DNA of 64,000 nucleotides from Pseudocolwellia sp049933045 (lineage in GTDB: Bacteria > Pseudomonadota > Gammaproteobacteria > Enterobacterales > Alteromonadaceae), in assembly GCF_049933045.1 (NCBI RefSeq), contig NZ_CP187926.1, positions 1,612,001 through 1,676,000 on the forward strand, read 5' to 3'. Each line of letters starts with the position of its first letter. Within the stretch, counting starts at the first letter, position 1. This document shows, in pieces, positions 54,243 to 62,958 of the stretch. The notes beneath the pieces were generated by a model that ran no database searches, was not told the origin of the DNA, and saw only the letters and a list, made by a program, of their open reading frames with translations. The position numbers and the translations under genes were made by a program.

Positions 54243-55163
54243 TTAAGGTAAGGCACAAATTTCTTCGTCTTTTTTATTGTAATAATCAGCAGACAATCCG
54301 ATTAATTGAGGTACGGTTGCTGAAATGGTAATTGATGAAAAAGTACCAATCAAAATCCCAGTAAACAATGAAATTGCAAAACCTGACAACGACTCCCCTG
54401 CAAATATCCATATCGCCATAACAGTCGCAAGAGTTGTACCTGATGTGATCAATGTTCTTACAATAGTCGACTTAATCGCTAAGTTAACAATACGTTCAAT
54501 ACTAGCGCCTGAATTACGTTTCATAATTTCACGAATTTTATCGCCAACAATAATCGAGTCATTTAATGAATAACCAATAATCGCAAGTAAACTAGCGACA
54601 ATAGTTAAATCAAACTCAATACCAAGCCAAGCGAATAACCCTAGAACTACGATCACATCATGACACAGAGCAATAACCGACCCTGCTGCTAAACGCCATT
54701 CAAACCTGAACGACAAATAAAGTAATATAACTATTACAGCTGTTATTAAAGCTAGCCCACCTTGATCAATTAACTCATCACCTACTTGGCTACCAATGTA
54801 GATAGAATCTTGCGGTGTAATGTTTAAACCACTTTGTTGTGAAAAGTCAGTTAACCAAGTTTTACCTTTTAAACTAATATCGTTATCGGCTTGTTGTACG
54901 CTCCAATGGGTACCATTTTCGGCTGAAGCTAAGCCAAATGTATCGGGTAAATAGTCAGTTAATAAGGTTTCCATGTTTGCTTTAGTTAAAGATTCTTGAG
55001 TGGTGAACTCTGTAAGGTAGCCACCAGTAAAATCTAAACCTAAATTCAAACCTTTGCTAAATACACCTGCTAGAGAAAAAATAACTAACGCTGCGGCAAA
55101 ATATAAGCTGATAACACGAAATTTACTTAATGTTTCTGTTTGCTTTAAAAGGAAGTTGTTCAT
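54243..55163 (-). CDS. secF: Protein translocase subunit SecF
   Basis: 306 residues. GLNLGLDFTGGYLTEF is the P1 signature and IIGYSLNDSIIVGDKIREIM the SecF-type TM4-TM5 motif; six helices are seen. It works with SecD to pull preproteins from the periplasmic side using the proton gradient. The start overlaps the secD stop. No yajC, tgt or queA is present, unlike in the usual operon, so this may be an extra copy. Confidence 0.94.
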   Translation of the reverse strand: MNNFLLKQTETLSKFRVISLYFAAALVIFSLAGVFSKGLNLGLDFTGGYLTEFTTQESLTKANMETLLTDYLPDTFGLASAENGTHWSVQQADNDISLKGKTWLTDFSQQSGLNITPQDSIYIGSQVGDELIDQGGLALITAVIVILLYLSFRFEWRLAAGSVIALCHDVIVVLGLFAWLGIEFDLTIVASLLAIIGYSLNDSIIVGDKIREIMKRNSGASIERIVNLAIKSTIVRTLITSGTTLATVMAIWIFAGESLSGFAISLFTGILIGTFSSITISATVPQLIGLSADYYNKKDEEICALP

Positions 55164-56992
55164 AGTTTTACTCCAAGTAACTGAGACTTGTTTTCACGAA
55201 TAGAAAAGTTAGTTAATGCTTTAGATACAAATACGCCTGTAAACATGCTGGTTAAAATGCCTAAACATAAAATAATGGCGAAACCTTTTACCGCTCCATA
55301 ACCAATGGCATATAAAATAATGCCTGTGATCATAGTGGTAATGTTTGCATCTAAAATCGTTGAAAAAGCATTGTTATAACCGTATTCGATAGCCGAAAGT
55401 ACTTTACGACCGCGTTTCAACTCTTCTTTTATCCTTTCAAAAATAAGTACGTTAGTATCAACCGCCATACCGACTGTTAACACCAAACCAGCAATCCCAG
55501 GAAGTGTTAAAACTGTGCCAGGTAATAAAGACATTAACCCAAGTAAACTCACCAAATTTAAAGCTAAAGCTACGTTAGCAATCAAACCTAAACTGCGATA
55601 CCAAACAAACATAAATACTAAAGTAATGCCTATGCCTATGCTTAATGCTTTAATACCGTTGTCTATGTTGTCGGCACCTAAAGTAGCTTCAATACTGCGT
55701 TGCTCAACAATTGTTACAGGAGCCGTTAATGAACCCGCGCGAAGTAATAATGCTAACTCTTGCGCTTCTTGTGGGCTCGACATATTAGTAATGCTGAATT
55801 GTGAACCTAAGTGTTGCTGAATCGTTGCAACGTTAATCACCTTGCTTTTCTTTACCATCACATCGTTAGCATCACGATAAAACTCAGAGAAAACAGTTAC
55901 CATTGGCATGCCAATATTCTTCTTAGAAAAGTTAGACATTTGCTTGCCGCCAACATCATCTAAGGTCAAATTAACTAATGGCATACCCATTTCGCCAACG
56001 CCTGAACGTGCATTTTTAATGTGGCTACCAGAAAACACCACTTGGCTGTTCATGCGCAGTCGTTGCCCATTTTTATCTGTCATTTGAATAATACCAGCCG
56101 CTTTAGAGTTTTCAGCTAGTTGGTAGAAGTCTAAAGAAGCCGTTGCACCAATGATTCTTTTTGCTTCTTCAGGATCATGTACACCGGGTAATTCAATGCG
56201 AATTCTGTTTTTACCCTGCTTTTGAGTTACCGCTTCGGTAATACCTAACTCTTCAATTCTACCGCGCATGGTTTTAAGGGTTTGGTTCATGGTTTCTTGA
56301 CGAAACAGTACTTGTTCTTTTTCTGAATACGTTAAAACAACTTGGTTATCATCAAGCTTCTTTTGATTTAATTCAGGGTACATTTTGTTAATTTCAGTCA
56401 ATAACGTGCCTTCACTTAACTGCTTAGCAGAAGAGAAGTTAATCACGATGGAATTGTTGTCTGGCTGAGCTACTTTGCTTAAACGAATACGACTGTCTAT
56501 AGCTAAGGTTTTAACGTCTAAAGCGATGCCTGTTAACTTATCGAATAGCGCGCGTTCTGTATCTACATCAAGTACAAATAACACACCACCACTTAAATCT
56601 AAACCTAGTTTTATTGGTTGTCCGTGTAACATTTTCAACCATGTAGGCGCTGTGTTTTCAGTAACGCTTTCAATAGAAAAACTATCGCTAAGCTCTGTGC
56701 TTAAAAGCTTTTCAATGGCTTTTTGATCCGCTTCGTTTGATAGCGTGATAGACGTTGTAGATGCAGATGTTCTTATCTCGTCAATCACTAGGTTGTTCTT
56801 TGCTAGCAAGGTATTAATTTCTTGTGCAGATACCTGTTCAGCTTGGCTGTTGTTGTTAACTAAATTAACCGTTAACTTATCAGAGTATAAGTTAGGTAAA
56901 GCGCTAACTATCATAAATAACAATATGAATATAATGACAATATTTTGCCATTTTGTGTGTTTTACGTGCTTTTTGTTACGTGAATTCATCAT
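55160..56992 (-). CDS. secD: Protein translocase subunit SecD
   Basis: 610 residues. KLGLDLSGGVLFVLDVDTE is the periplasmic head signature and TVGMAVDTNVLIFERIKEEL the SecD-type TM4-TM5 motif. It has six helices and the large P1 domain between the first two. Overlap with secF shows coupling. The operon starts here; the 285 bp in front of it show no obvious operator. Confidence 0.95.
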   Translation of the reverse strand: MMNSRNKKHVKHTKWQNIVIIFILLFMIVSALPNLYSDKLTVNLVNNNSQAEQVSAQEINTLLAKNNLVIDEIRTSASTTSITLSNEADQKAIEKLLSTELSDSFSIESVTENTAPTWLKMLHGQPIKLGLDLSGGVLFVLDVDTERALFDKLTGIALDVKTLAIDSRIRLSKVAQPDNNSIVINFSSAKQLSEGTLLTEINKMYPELNQKKLDDNQVVLTYSEKEQVLFRQETMNQTLKTMRGRIEELGITEAVTQKQGKNRIRIELPGVHDPEEAKRIIGATASLDFYQLAENSKAAGIIQMTDKNGQRLRMNSQVVFSGSHIKNARSGVGEMGMPLVNLTLDDVGGKQMSNFSKKNIGMPMVTVFSEFYRDANDVMVKKSKVINVATIQQHLGSQFSITNMSSPQEAQELALLLRAGSLTAPVTIVEQRSIEATLGADNIDNGIKALSIGIGITLVFMFVWYRSLGLIANVALALNLVSLLGLMSLLPGTVLTLPGIAGLVLTVGMAVDTNVLIFERIKEELKRGRKVLSAIEYGYNNAFSTILDANITTMITGIILYAIGYGAVKGFAIILCLGILTSMFTGVFVSKALTNFSIRENKSQLLGVKL

Positions 56993-57277
56993 AAAATCTC
57001 TAATCTCAATCCCATCAATTCACCTTAATAAATCATAAGGAAATGGAATTGGTATAAATCAAATGTCACCGTATTTTGTAAATATGAAACTAAAGCTCTT
57101 CACTTATTAGCGTGAGCCTAGCTTTAACTCGATTAAAACCCAGCTAAAACGCTAGATTTATAGATCGAAAATACGATAAGTCACTGATGGTAAACATCAG
57201 TATGGAAAAAATTACATCATTGATTTTGAACGTTTATAAAGTACAGCTGTGTACTTGCATAAACGAAATTTTATGAA

Positions 57278-57727
57278 TTAACTGTGGTAAGTAGTTCTAG
57301 AAGAATATAAAGAGTTGCCGTCTTTCCAACCGGAAAGTCGAGATGAATTACTGCTATGGCTTAATTGCTCGAACCATGGAGTGATTACAGGAGGGCTTGA
57401 TAAATGCTTAAATACACCTGCGTTAAGTTTAATTTTGAAAAACTCAACAATTAATACATATTCAGGTGTGTTTTGTACTTCAACAGAAAATAACGAAGCG
57501 TTAAGTCTGGTTGTTCTTGGCAAGTTATATAAAACTTCAGGTTCATCCGTATCTAAACTAGAGTCGAAATCAATATCTAAATCAGAAGCAAGATTTGTTT
57601 GAAACTCTATTTGCGATGAACTGTGAGCGATTGAACAATCGTCATGAGAAAATTTAGAGATCGGCAAAGCACTAGCTGTTTTAGCTAGAACTAATAAAAA
57701 CAATAAGATTGTTAATTTACGCCACAT
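57278..57727 (-). CDS. Secreted or periplasmic hypothetical protein near Zur-like boxes
   Basis: 149 residues with a signal sequence (LTILLFLLVLAKTASA). The remainder has no family I recognise; it has Ser-rich and His-containing segments (HLSSPP, QLSHSSNSSR) and one Cys. It is divergent from the MerC gene across a region with two Zur-like boxes, so a zinc-related role is possible but only by position. Confidence 0.55.
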   Translation of the reverse strand: MWRKLTILLFLLVLAKTASALPISKFSHDDCSIAHSSSQIEFQTNLASDLDIDFDSSLDTDEPEVLYNLPRTTRLNASLFSVEVQNTPEYVLIVEFFKIKLNAGVFKHLSSPPVITPWFEQLSHSSNSSRLSGWKDGNSLYSSRTTYHS

Positions 57728-57827
57728 GAAGATAAACCCACTCTAAGATTGGCGGTATTATATTCCTCATCTTTTACGATACAAGTTATTTATTCAATTA
57801 AATGAAAAATAAAGAAAAACACAACAA

Positions 57828-57867
57828 GTGTTATATTATCACAATCTTATGTGTTATATTATCACAC
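57828..57867 (+). promoter_or_regulatory. Two Zur-type boxes upstream of the MerC and COG0523 genes
   Basis: GTGTTATATTATCACA at 57828-57843 and GTGTTATATTATCACAC at 57851-57867, 23 bp apart (about two helical turns). They approximate the Zur core GTTATA..ATAAC with one mismatch each and lie about 100-140 bp before the MerC start. Confidence 0.72.
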
Positions 57868-57969
57868 CTCTTGAAAATCTTGAGCCAACGGAAAAGAAAG
57901 CAACAAATACACAAACGTATGCTTACCACTTGTTCGAACAGCCATTAACAAAAAACACAGGTTAAATCC

Positions 57970-58371
57970 ATGAACGTAAACTCACAACTTGTTGATAAAT
58001 TTGCCATTGCCATATCAAGCTTATGTGTTGCACATTGTTTAATATTTCCTATTTTGGCAGTATTAATTCCTAGCTTTATTACCTTAGGTCTAGAGTCTGA
58101 AAGTATGCACTTTTGGATGATAATTACCGTTATTCCAAGCAGTATTTATTCTTTAGCATTAGGCTGTAAGAAACATGCTAAAATTTCTGTATTTTTAATT
58201 GGTGCTCTAGGATTAAGCTGTTTACTACTAGCCTTTGCATTAGGTGGCAGTATACTTGGAGAAACAGGTGAAAAGGCTCTTACTGTTATTGGCGCAATAA
58301 TCATTGCTATCTCTCATGTAAAAAACTTTAAATTGTGTCAGAAAGCGGACGACTGTAAGTGTCACCATTAA
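57970..58371 (+). CDS. MerC domain membrane protein, probable zinc-regulated
   Basis: 133 residues with four helices. SSLCVAHCLIFPILAVLIPS is the first-helix Cys-x-x-x-Cys of MerC proteins, which carry mercuric or zinc-like metals across the inner membrane; the C terminus KADDCKCHH may also bind metal. It is followed by the COG0523 gene and behind Zur-like boxes, an arrangement seen in zinc starvation loci of other proteobacteria, so zinc rather than mercury is likely. Confidence 0.82.
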   Translation: MNVNSQLVDKFAIAISSLCVAHCLIFPILAVLIPSFITLGLESESMHFWMIITVIPSSIYSLALGCKKHAKISVFLIGALGLSCLLLAFALGGSILGETGEKALTVIGAIIIAISHVKNFKLCQKADDCKCHH

Positions 58372-58424
58372 CAATAATGGTTAATAAGTAACGATTAAAG
58401 CTATCTTGCTGTTAAACTTATCAA

Positions 58425-59543
58425 ATGAATAATAAAAAACTCTCTTCAATACCTACTAACATAATTACTGGCTTTCTAGGTGCGGGTAAAACATCTGCAA
58501 TTTTGCATCTATTAAAGCAAAAACCAGAAAATGAACGCTGGGCAATACTCGTTAATGAGTTTGGAGAGATAGGAGTAGACGGAAGTTTGCTTGAAGCGCA
58601 GACCTTAAATAGTAAAAATGTATTTATTCAAGAGGTATCAGGCGGCTACATGTGTTGTTCGTCTGGTATCACCATGCCAATAGCACTAAATAAGTTATTG
58701 AAAGCAGCCAAGCCCGATAGATTATTGATAGAGCCAACAGGTTTAGGTCATCCAATCGAAGTACTAAAAGTACTTTCAAACCAATATTACCAAGATGTGC
58801 TTAGCTTAGAGAAAACCATCACTTTAGTTGACGCCAGAAACCTTGCAGATAAACGTTATACCGAACATGTTATATTTAATCAGCAACTACTGATTGCCGA
58901 TACCATTGTTGGAAGCAAAACAGATCTTTACCGTGCTGAAGATAAGCAAGCCTTAATCGATTATGGAAATACTGAAGCAAGAGAATTCGAAGATATTGTT
59001 TTTATAGAGAATGGCGAATTACCTATATGTTTGCTTGCGGGTAAAACTCAATATACACGTCAACTTAACTCTCGAATTAACCAAGCCAAAACACACCTTC
59101 ATAACCACACTAATTCGCATAGAAATGACCATTTAGCTAAAGATATAGTAACTACACCTCTAAATGAAAAAACTGTAAATGATCAAAGCTTAAATGAAAA
59201 ATCGCTACCTAAATCAGGTGTTATTAAAGCGATCAATAAAGGTGAAGGTTTCCAAAGCATTGGCTGGCGTTTTTCTGCGGATAAAATATTTGACCGTGCT
59301 AAGTTAAATAACTTTATCGCCAGTTTAAATGTTACTCGCCTAAAAGCTGTTTTTATAACAAACGAAGGTAACTTTGCATATAACTTGACTGAAATAGACT
59401 TAATCGCTTTTAAAAACGATACTGAAAGCAAGATAAATGTTGGAAGTAAATTAACTGAATGTAATGAAAGCCGTATAGAAATCATATGTTCTAAAATTGA
59501 CGATATTTGGCAAGAAAAGTTGCTAAGTTGTTTAAGTAAATAG
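58425..59543 (+). CDS. COG0523/CobW-type GTPase, probable zinc metallochaperone
   Basis: 372 residues. NIITGFLGAGKTSAILHLL is Walker A and LIEPTGLGHPIEV a switch region. The zinc site normally reads C-x-C-C in GGCxCC; here it is GGYMCCSSG, lacking the first Cys. A His-rich stretch (THLHNHTNSHRNDH) near residue 225 may bind metal instead, and the C-terminal CobW domain begins near 265. GTP-dependent zinc delivery under starvation is inferred from the family and the Zur-like boxes. It is 53 bp behind the MerC gene. Confidence 0.88.
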   Translation: MNNKKLSSIPTNIITGFLGAGKTSAILHLLKQKPENERWAILVNEFGEIGVDGSLLEAQTLNSKNVFIQEVSGGYMCCSSGITMPIALNKLLKAAKPDRLLIEPTGLGHPIEVLKVLSNQYYQDVLSLEKTITLVDARNLADKRYTEHVIFNQQLLIADTIVGSKTDLYRAEDKQALIDYGNTEAREFEDIVFIENGELPICLLAGKTQYTRQLNSRINQAKTHLHNHTNSHRNDHLAKDIVTTPLNEKTVNDQSLNEKSLPKSGVIKAINKGEGFQSIGWRFSADKIFDRAKLNNFIASLNVTRLKAVFITNEGNFAYNLTEIDLIAFKNDTESKINVGSKLTECNESRIEIICSKIDDIWQEKLLSCLSK

Positions 59544-59727
59544 ATTGTCTTTCCGTTATTGTCAGCCCGTTCATTTGGAAACCATCATTCATCAATGGTT
59601 CATATTCTAAGAGTACTAACTGACACGTACTTTACCTATTAATCACTCATAGTTTGAATAATAATTGTCAGTGCAGGTTTAAGTTATTATAAATATTACA
59701 AAACTTTGATTTTAAAACTATTACTAG

Positions 59728-60577
59728 GGGGTGTTGATCTTTGTTTTAATTTTATACGTAAGCGGTAATCTCGTATAATTTACTTCGCCAAAAACAAACC
59801 TTACGAGATCACCATGCCCCGATTAATGCTCACTGATGAGTTGTGGTCGAAGCTAAAAGCTATTTTGCTTGAAGATAGAGTTTATAACAAGCTTGAACAC
59901 AGACAAACGATGGAAGGAATTTTATATCGCTTGCGTGTCGGCTGCCCATGGCGTGACTTACCAGAGTGTTTTGGTTTATGGAATACCATTTATCGCAGGT
60001 TCCTTCTTTGGTCGAGAAAGGGAATATTGATGAGGTTATTCAAATCGTTATCCGCTAATAGTGATGTAGAGTGGGAGTTCATTGATGGTAGCTATATTAA
60101 AGCACACCAACACAGTACAGGTGCTGCATCTAAACAAGAGCAAGCGATAGCGTTAAGTCGAGGGGGTAATACGAGTAAAATTCACTTAGCTGTTGATAGT
60201 TATGGTTTGCCTATCGAATTTATTATTACAGGTGGTGATGTTCATGATAGTAAAGTGGCAAATGAGCTGATTGAATTATTACCTCAAGGTGATTTTGTTA
60301 TCGCAGACAAAGGCTATGATAGTGAAGCTATAAGAAATAAAGTTCGAGAGCGCAACTCAATCCCTATAATACCGAGAAAGCAAAATTCAAAAACAGGTAA
60401 TGGTGATATTGATTGGTGCTTGTATAAATATAGGCACTTAGTTGAAAATGCATTTGCAAGGCTAAAACATTTCCGTTCTATAGCTACAAGGTATGATAAA
60501 TTGAAATTACAGTTCGAGAGTATGCTAGCACTGGCGTGCGCAATGATTTGGCTGTCAATGTGAAAGATCAACAGCCC
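59728..60577 (+). mobile_element. IS5-family insertion sequence, copy 2 (850 bp)
   Basis: Same ends and orientation as copy 1 at 13507, again with CTAG on both flanks (59724-59727 and 60578-60581). I found no difference between the copies. The two enclose 45.4 kb. Confidence 0.93.
59814..60563 (+). CDS. IS5-family transposase (copy 2)
   Basis: 249 residues with the DDE core described for copy 1 (EFIDGSYIK, VIADKGYDS, LVENAFARLKH). Intact, with the start codon 86 bases from the left end of the element. Being identical to copy 1 it points to recent transposition or gene conversion. Confidence 0.93.
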   Translation: MPRLMLTDELWSKLKAILLEDRVYNKLEHRQTMEGILYRLRVGCPWRDLPECFGLWNTIYRRFLLWSRKGILMRLFKSLSANSDVEWEFIDGSYIKAHQHSTGAASKQEQAIALSRGGNTSKIHLAVDSYGLPIEFIITGGDVHDSKVANELIELLPQGDFVIADKGYDSEAIRNKVRERNSIPIIPRKQNSKTGNGDIDWCLYKYRHLVENAFARLKHFRSIATRYDKLKLQFESMLALACAMIWLSM

Positions 60578-60608
60578 CTAGTAAGATATTTGAGGAGAAG
60601 GATGAGTT

Positions 60609-61253
60609 ATGGAAAGGTCTATGAATATTTTTAAATTATTAAAACCAACAAATACTTACGATATTATCGACCTTGATATAGTAAGCATGACTAAGCAAAT
60701 TGTTAGTAAAACTAACCAATCTTTTGATAAAGTACTTATCTCAGTAATGGATGGAATTCCTAGAGGTTATAAAACTTTATTCGAACTGTCAGAATACGGC
60801 TTCGATTGTAAGCATAATGTTAGGGCAAAAAAACAAAACTATGATGTTAACCTCTATGGCAACCTTTTAGTATTAAACACTAGAGCTTACGGCTATCTTA
60901 ATGAAGCTATTAAAAGTTGTGGAGAGTTTTCCCCTCTAAGAACTGATGGCGAGAAATTGTTTTTATTTAACCCTCTTGAATTTGTACAAGAAGACTTATC
61001 TCTCACTGAGAAAGCTTACTTAGATGGTTTTGAAAATGGACTTAAAAGTTTAGTTTTTGAAAGAGACGATATCAACGATAAATTACTTTTTAAATCTAAG
61101 TTGCAAGGTGGGCTTTCTATATATTGTACTGATGCATTCAAGGAGTTGTTGGCTGACGGTGAACTGAAAGGACTTATTTTCAACAAAGATATTTCTCGAC
61201 CCATTTTATTAGTATATTCATCTATGAGCTTATATAAACCTTCTGATTGTTAG
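60609..61253 (+). CDS. Hypothetical protein downstream of IS5 copy 2
   Basis: 214 residues, or about 210 from the second ATG at 60621. AAGG lies eight bases before the first ATG. Soluble, no signal peptide. RGYKTLFELSEYG, then FNPLEFVQEDLSLT and KELLADGELKGLIFNKD suggest a helical immunity-type protein like Imm11/DUF1629, but I am not confident. The IS inserted 28 bp upstream and may have cut the original promoter or supply a new one. Confidence 0.55.
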   Translation: MERSMNIFKLLKPTNTYDIIDLDIVSMTKQIVSKTNQSFDKVLISVMDGIPRGYKTLFELSEYGFDCKHNVRAKKQNYDVNLYGNLLVLNTRAYGYLNEAIKSCGEFSPLRTDGEKLFLFNPLEFVQEDLSLTEKAYLDGFENGLKSLVFERDDINDKLLFKSKLQGGLSIYCTDAFKELLADGELKGLIFNKDISRPILLVYSSMSLYKPSDC

Positions 61254-61591
61254 GTTAATTAAGATGTTGTAAGTTATATTTTATGCTCATTGGATAATTA
61301 CATTTGCTGTGATCACTGAATATCATTAGGTTTGCTAAAAATTAATATAATTTTGCGTAAAATCTAAACATAGAGTAATAAAATGAATACTTAGACTCTT
61401 AGCCAGAAGCTGACATTAACTTTTGAGTTGATTACGACAGTTCAAAACTTGAAGATGACGATACGTTTTTTATTTAAAGATACAGTCTCATGACTTTAAT
61501 AGTTATTGAATAAAAGAGAGAGAAATTAGGTTCTAGTGTCCGTTAAGCTAAATTGAAGCCATAGTCACTTATTATAGGGACATTACCCACC
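61254..61591. other. Gene-free region before the integron cassettes
   Basis: 338 bp between convergent genes, AT-rich. I searched for an attC site after the cassette gene at 61592 and found none, so this may be where the array was cut. Confidence 0.45.
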
Positions 61592-61939
61592 TCAAACTGA
61601 ATACCAAATTTCGTCAATAACTTTACGGTCAATACTGGTTTCACTAACGTTAATATCCCACTCATTAATAAATAAAAGCATTTCACCTACAACTAATCTA
61701 TATGGTTCATTTTTTACCTTAAAACCGGTAATCACCCAACTATTATCAGGTTCTAGTACCAAATTGATTTCGTCTTTAGTGCGGTTAAGAAAATCATATA
61801 TGACTAATGTTGTACTTAAATCGATTCCGCCCATAGAAGCCCAAACAGTAACTTCATTGGTTCCTCCTTTCTTGACTCGAAATTTGACATTGTTACTCTC
61901 CAGCCAAATTATTCCTTCCGATGATTTTTCGATATTCAT
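61592..61939 (-). CDS. Hypothetical protein, integron cassette
   Basis: 115 residues, soluble. WLESNNVKFRVKKGGTNEVT and NVSETSIDRKVIDEIWYSV show no known motif. It begins ten bases after the attC core at 61949, so it was inserted as a cassette, but no attC follows it. Its neighbour on the right is the small secreted protein gene. Confidence 0.55.
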   Translation of the reverse strand: MNIEKSSEGIIWLESNNVKFRVKKGGTNEVTVWASMGGIDLSTTLVIYDFLNRTKDEINLVLEPDNSWVITGFKVKNEPYRLVVGEMLLFINEWDINVSETSIDRKVIDEIWYSV

Positions 61940-61948
61940 GCCGAGTCT

Positions 61949-62043
61949 CTATAACGCTCAAATAACAGGCTAAAAATAGTGGGCTAAAATGGAGCGGAGC
62001 GAAAAGCCCGCTGTTTTAGTCCTTGTTGATTTACTTGTTAGCC
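61949..62043 (-). other. attC recombination site beside the intI remnant
   Basis: Minus-strand cores GGCTAACAAG and AGCGTTATAG; inner arms AACAGCGGGCTT and AGCCCACT. The central part is close to that of the attC at 21483. Its position next to the attI region identifies the true integron array. Confidence 0.88.
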
Positions 62044-62339
62044 TGTTTATCAAAATACTCTTTAAAAGATAGTATTTCCTTCTCACAATATTTCATAGTG
62101 AGTGCAAACAGTTTTTTTGATGCATTACTTGAATCATTTTTCATCGTATTTTCTATGACAGTTGGAAGCAAGAATAATGACTTTGCATCCCTATCTTCTG
62201 GATCTTCAATGCTACTATTTGGAATTTTGTCATCAAGACAATTTAATAATTGAAGGTTTACGTTAATCCCTTCTTTTATTCCATCACATACACCAGAGAA
62301 TGAAATCAAAGTAACAAGCAAAAAGGTAAATAATTTCAT
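62031..62339 (-). CDS. Small secreted protein, integron cassette
   Basis: 102 residues with a signal peptide (KLFTFLLVTLISFSGVCDG). The mature part has two cysteines (LNCLDDKIP and MKYCEKEI) and ends in KQANK, whose last codons are read from the attC core. GGGGGATC precedes the ATG. This is the cassette closest to attI. Function unknown. Confidence 0.65.
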   Translation of the reverse strand: MKLFTFLLVTLISFSGVCDGIKEGINVNLQLLNCLDDKIPNSSIEDPEDRDAKSLFLLPTVIENTMKNDSSNASKKLFALTMKYCEKEILSFKEYFDKQANK

Positions 62340-62642
62340 TGATCCCCCAATTCAGGCTAAAAGCTTATTATGTAGAAGTTTCAGTAACCCCAAAGCTTCG
62401 ACAAAATATATTTATCATTTAATATTTCATAATTTCAACACGTTATAAATAAGAATATATCTTTATTTTATCTCTATTGATTATTACTAAGAAGTCTCAG
62501 TAATTACATCATAACAATAGAAATTTTATCACCATAAATCATAACCTTACTATAACTTAATAAATATTATGTGTTAACTAATACGTCTCAGTAACACGTA
62601 TTAGTTAACGCTAATAAAAATAATAAGCATAGGAGTTACAAA
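62340..62642. other. Putative attI region with repeated TCAGTAA motifs
   Basis: 303 bp between the first cassette and the dead intI, the place of attI and the integrase promoter. GTTTCAGTAAC at 62377, GTCTCAGTAAT at 62493 and GTCTCAGTAAC at 62584 form three direct repeats, like the extra integrase-binding sites of attI regions. The exact crossover core was not located. Confidence 0.6.
62573..62609. repeat. Perfect 14-bp inverted repeat upstream of intI remnant
   Basis: GTTAACTAATACGT, nine-base loop, ACGTATTAGTTAAC. It ends 33 bases before the intI start codon, so it could be a regulator site, an integrase-binding fold or both. It is not a LexA box. Confidence 0.75.
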
Positions 62643-62815
62643 ATGGGACATTCACCATTTTTGGGATCTATTCGAGCGGTATTGAGAACATGTCATTATT
62701 CAATTCAAACTGAAAAAACATATTTGATATGGATAAAAAGGTTCATCCTTTTTAATAATAAGTAGCCCCCTAAAGACATGGGAGAGCAGGAAGTTGACTA
62801 ATTTCCTATCTCAGA
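62643..62815 (+). pseudogene. intI: Integron integrase remnant
   Basis: The first 40 codons read SPFLGSIRAVLRTCHYSIQT and EKTYLIWIKRFILFNNK, the N-terminal SAM-like domain of IntI proteins. A TAG at 62763 interrupts it; the frame continues with PPKDMGEQEVD, then a TAA and a one-base shift, after which FLS and ENN recall the next IntI block (FLSYLAEN). No catalytic domain follows; the sequence degenerates and the next gene is HigA-like. AGGAG precedes the start. It faces away from the cassettes, as in all integrons. Confidence 0.85.
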
Positions 62816-62958
62816 TAGAAAATAACTATAATTAACTTGGACGTTTAGCACTTATTTTCATGACGCTAAATGTCCGCTTTCGTATCTTTGTTAACATTAG
62901 CTAGCGGGTATTAGAGACTTCTCTCGTTAGTAAAGAGAGGGCATTAGCTTTTGAGTTA

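Noticed and set aside
57151..57277. Zur or BirA-like box before secD or the 57278 gene
   Set aside because: Palindromes such as GTACAGCTGTGTAC near 57241 are short and lie downstream of the gene.
13507..60577. Composite transposon formed by the two IS5 copies
   Set aside because: Each copy has its own CTAG flanks and the 45 kb between them contains core genes; two separate insertions explain it better.
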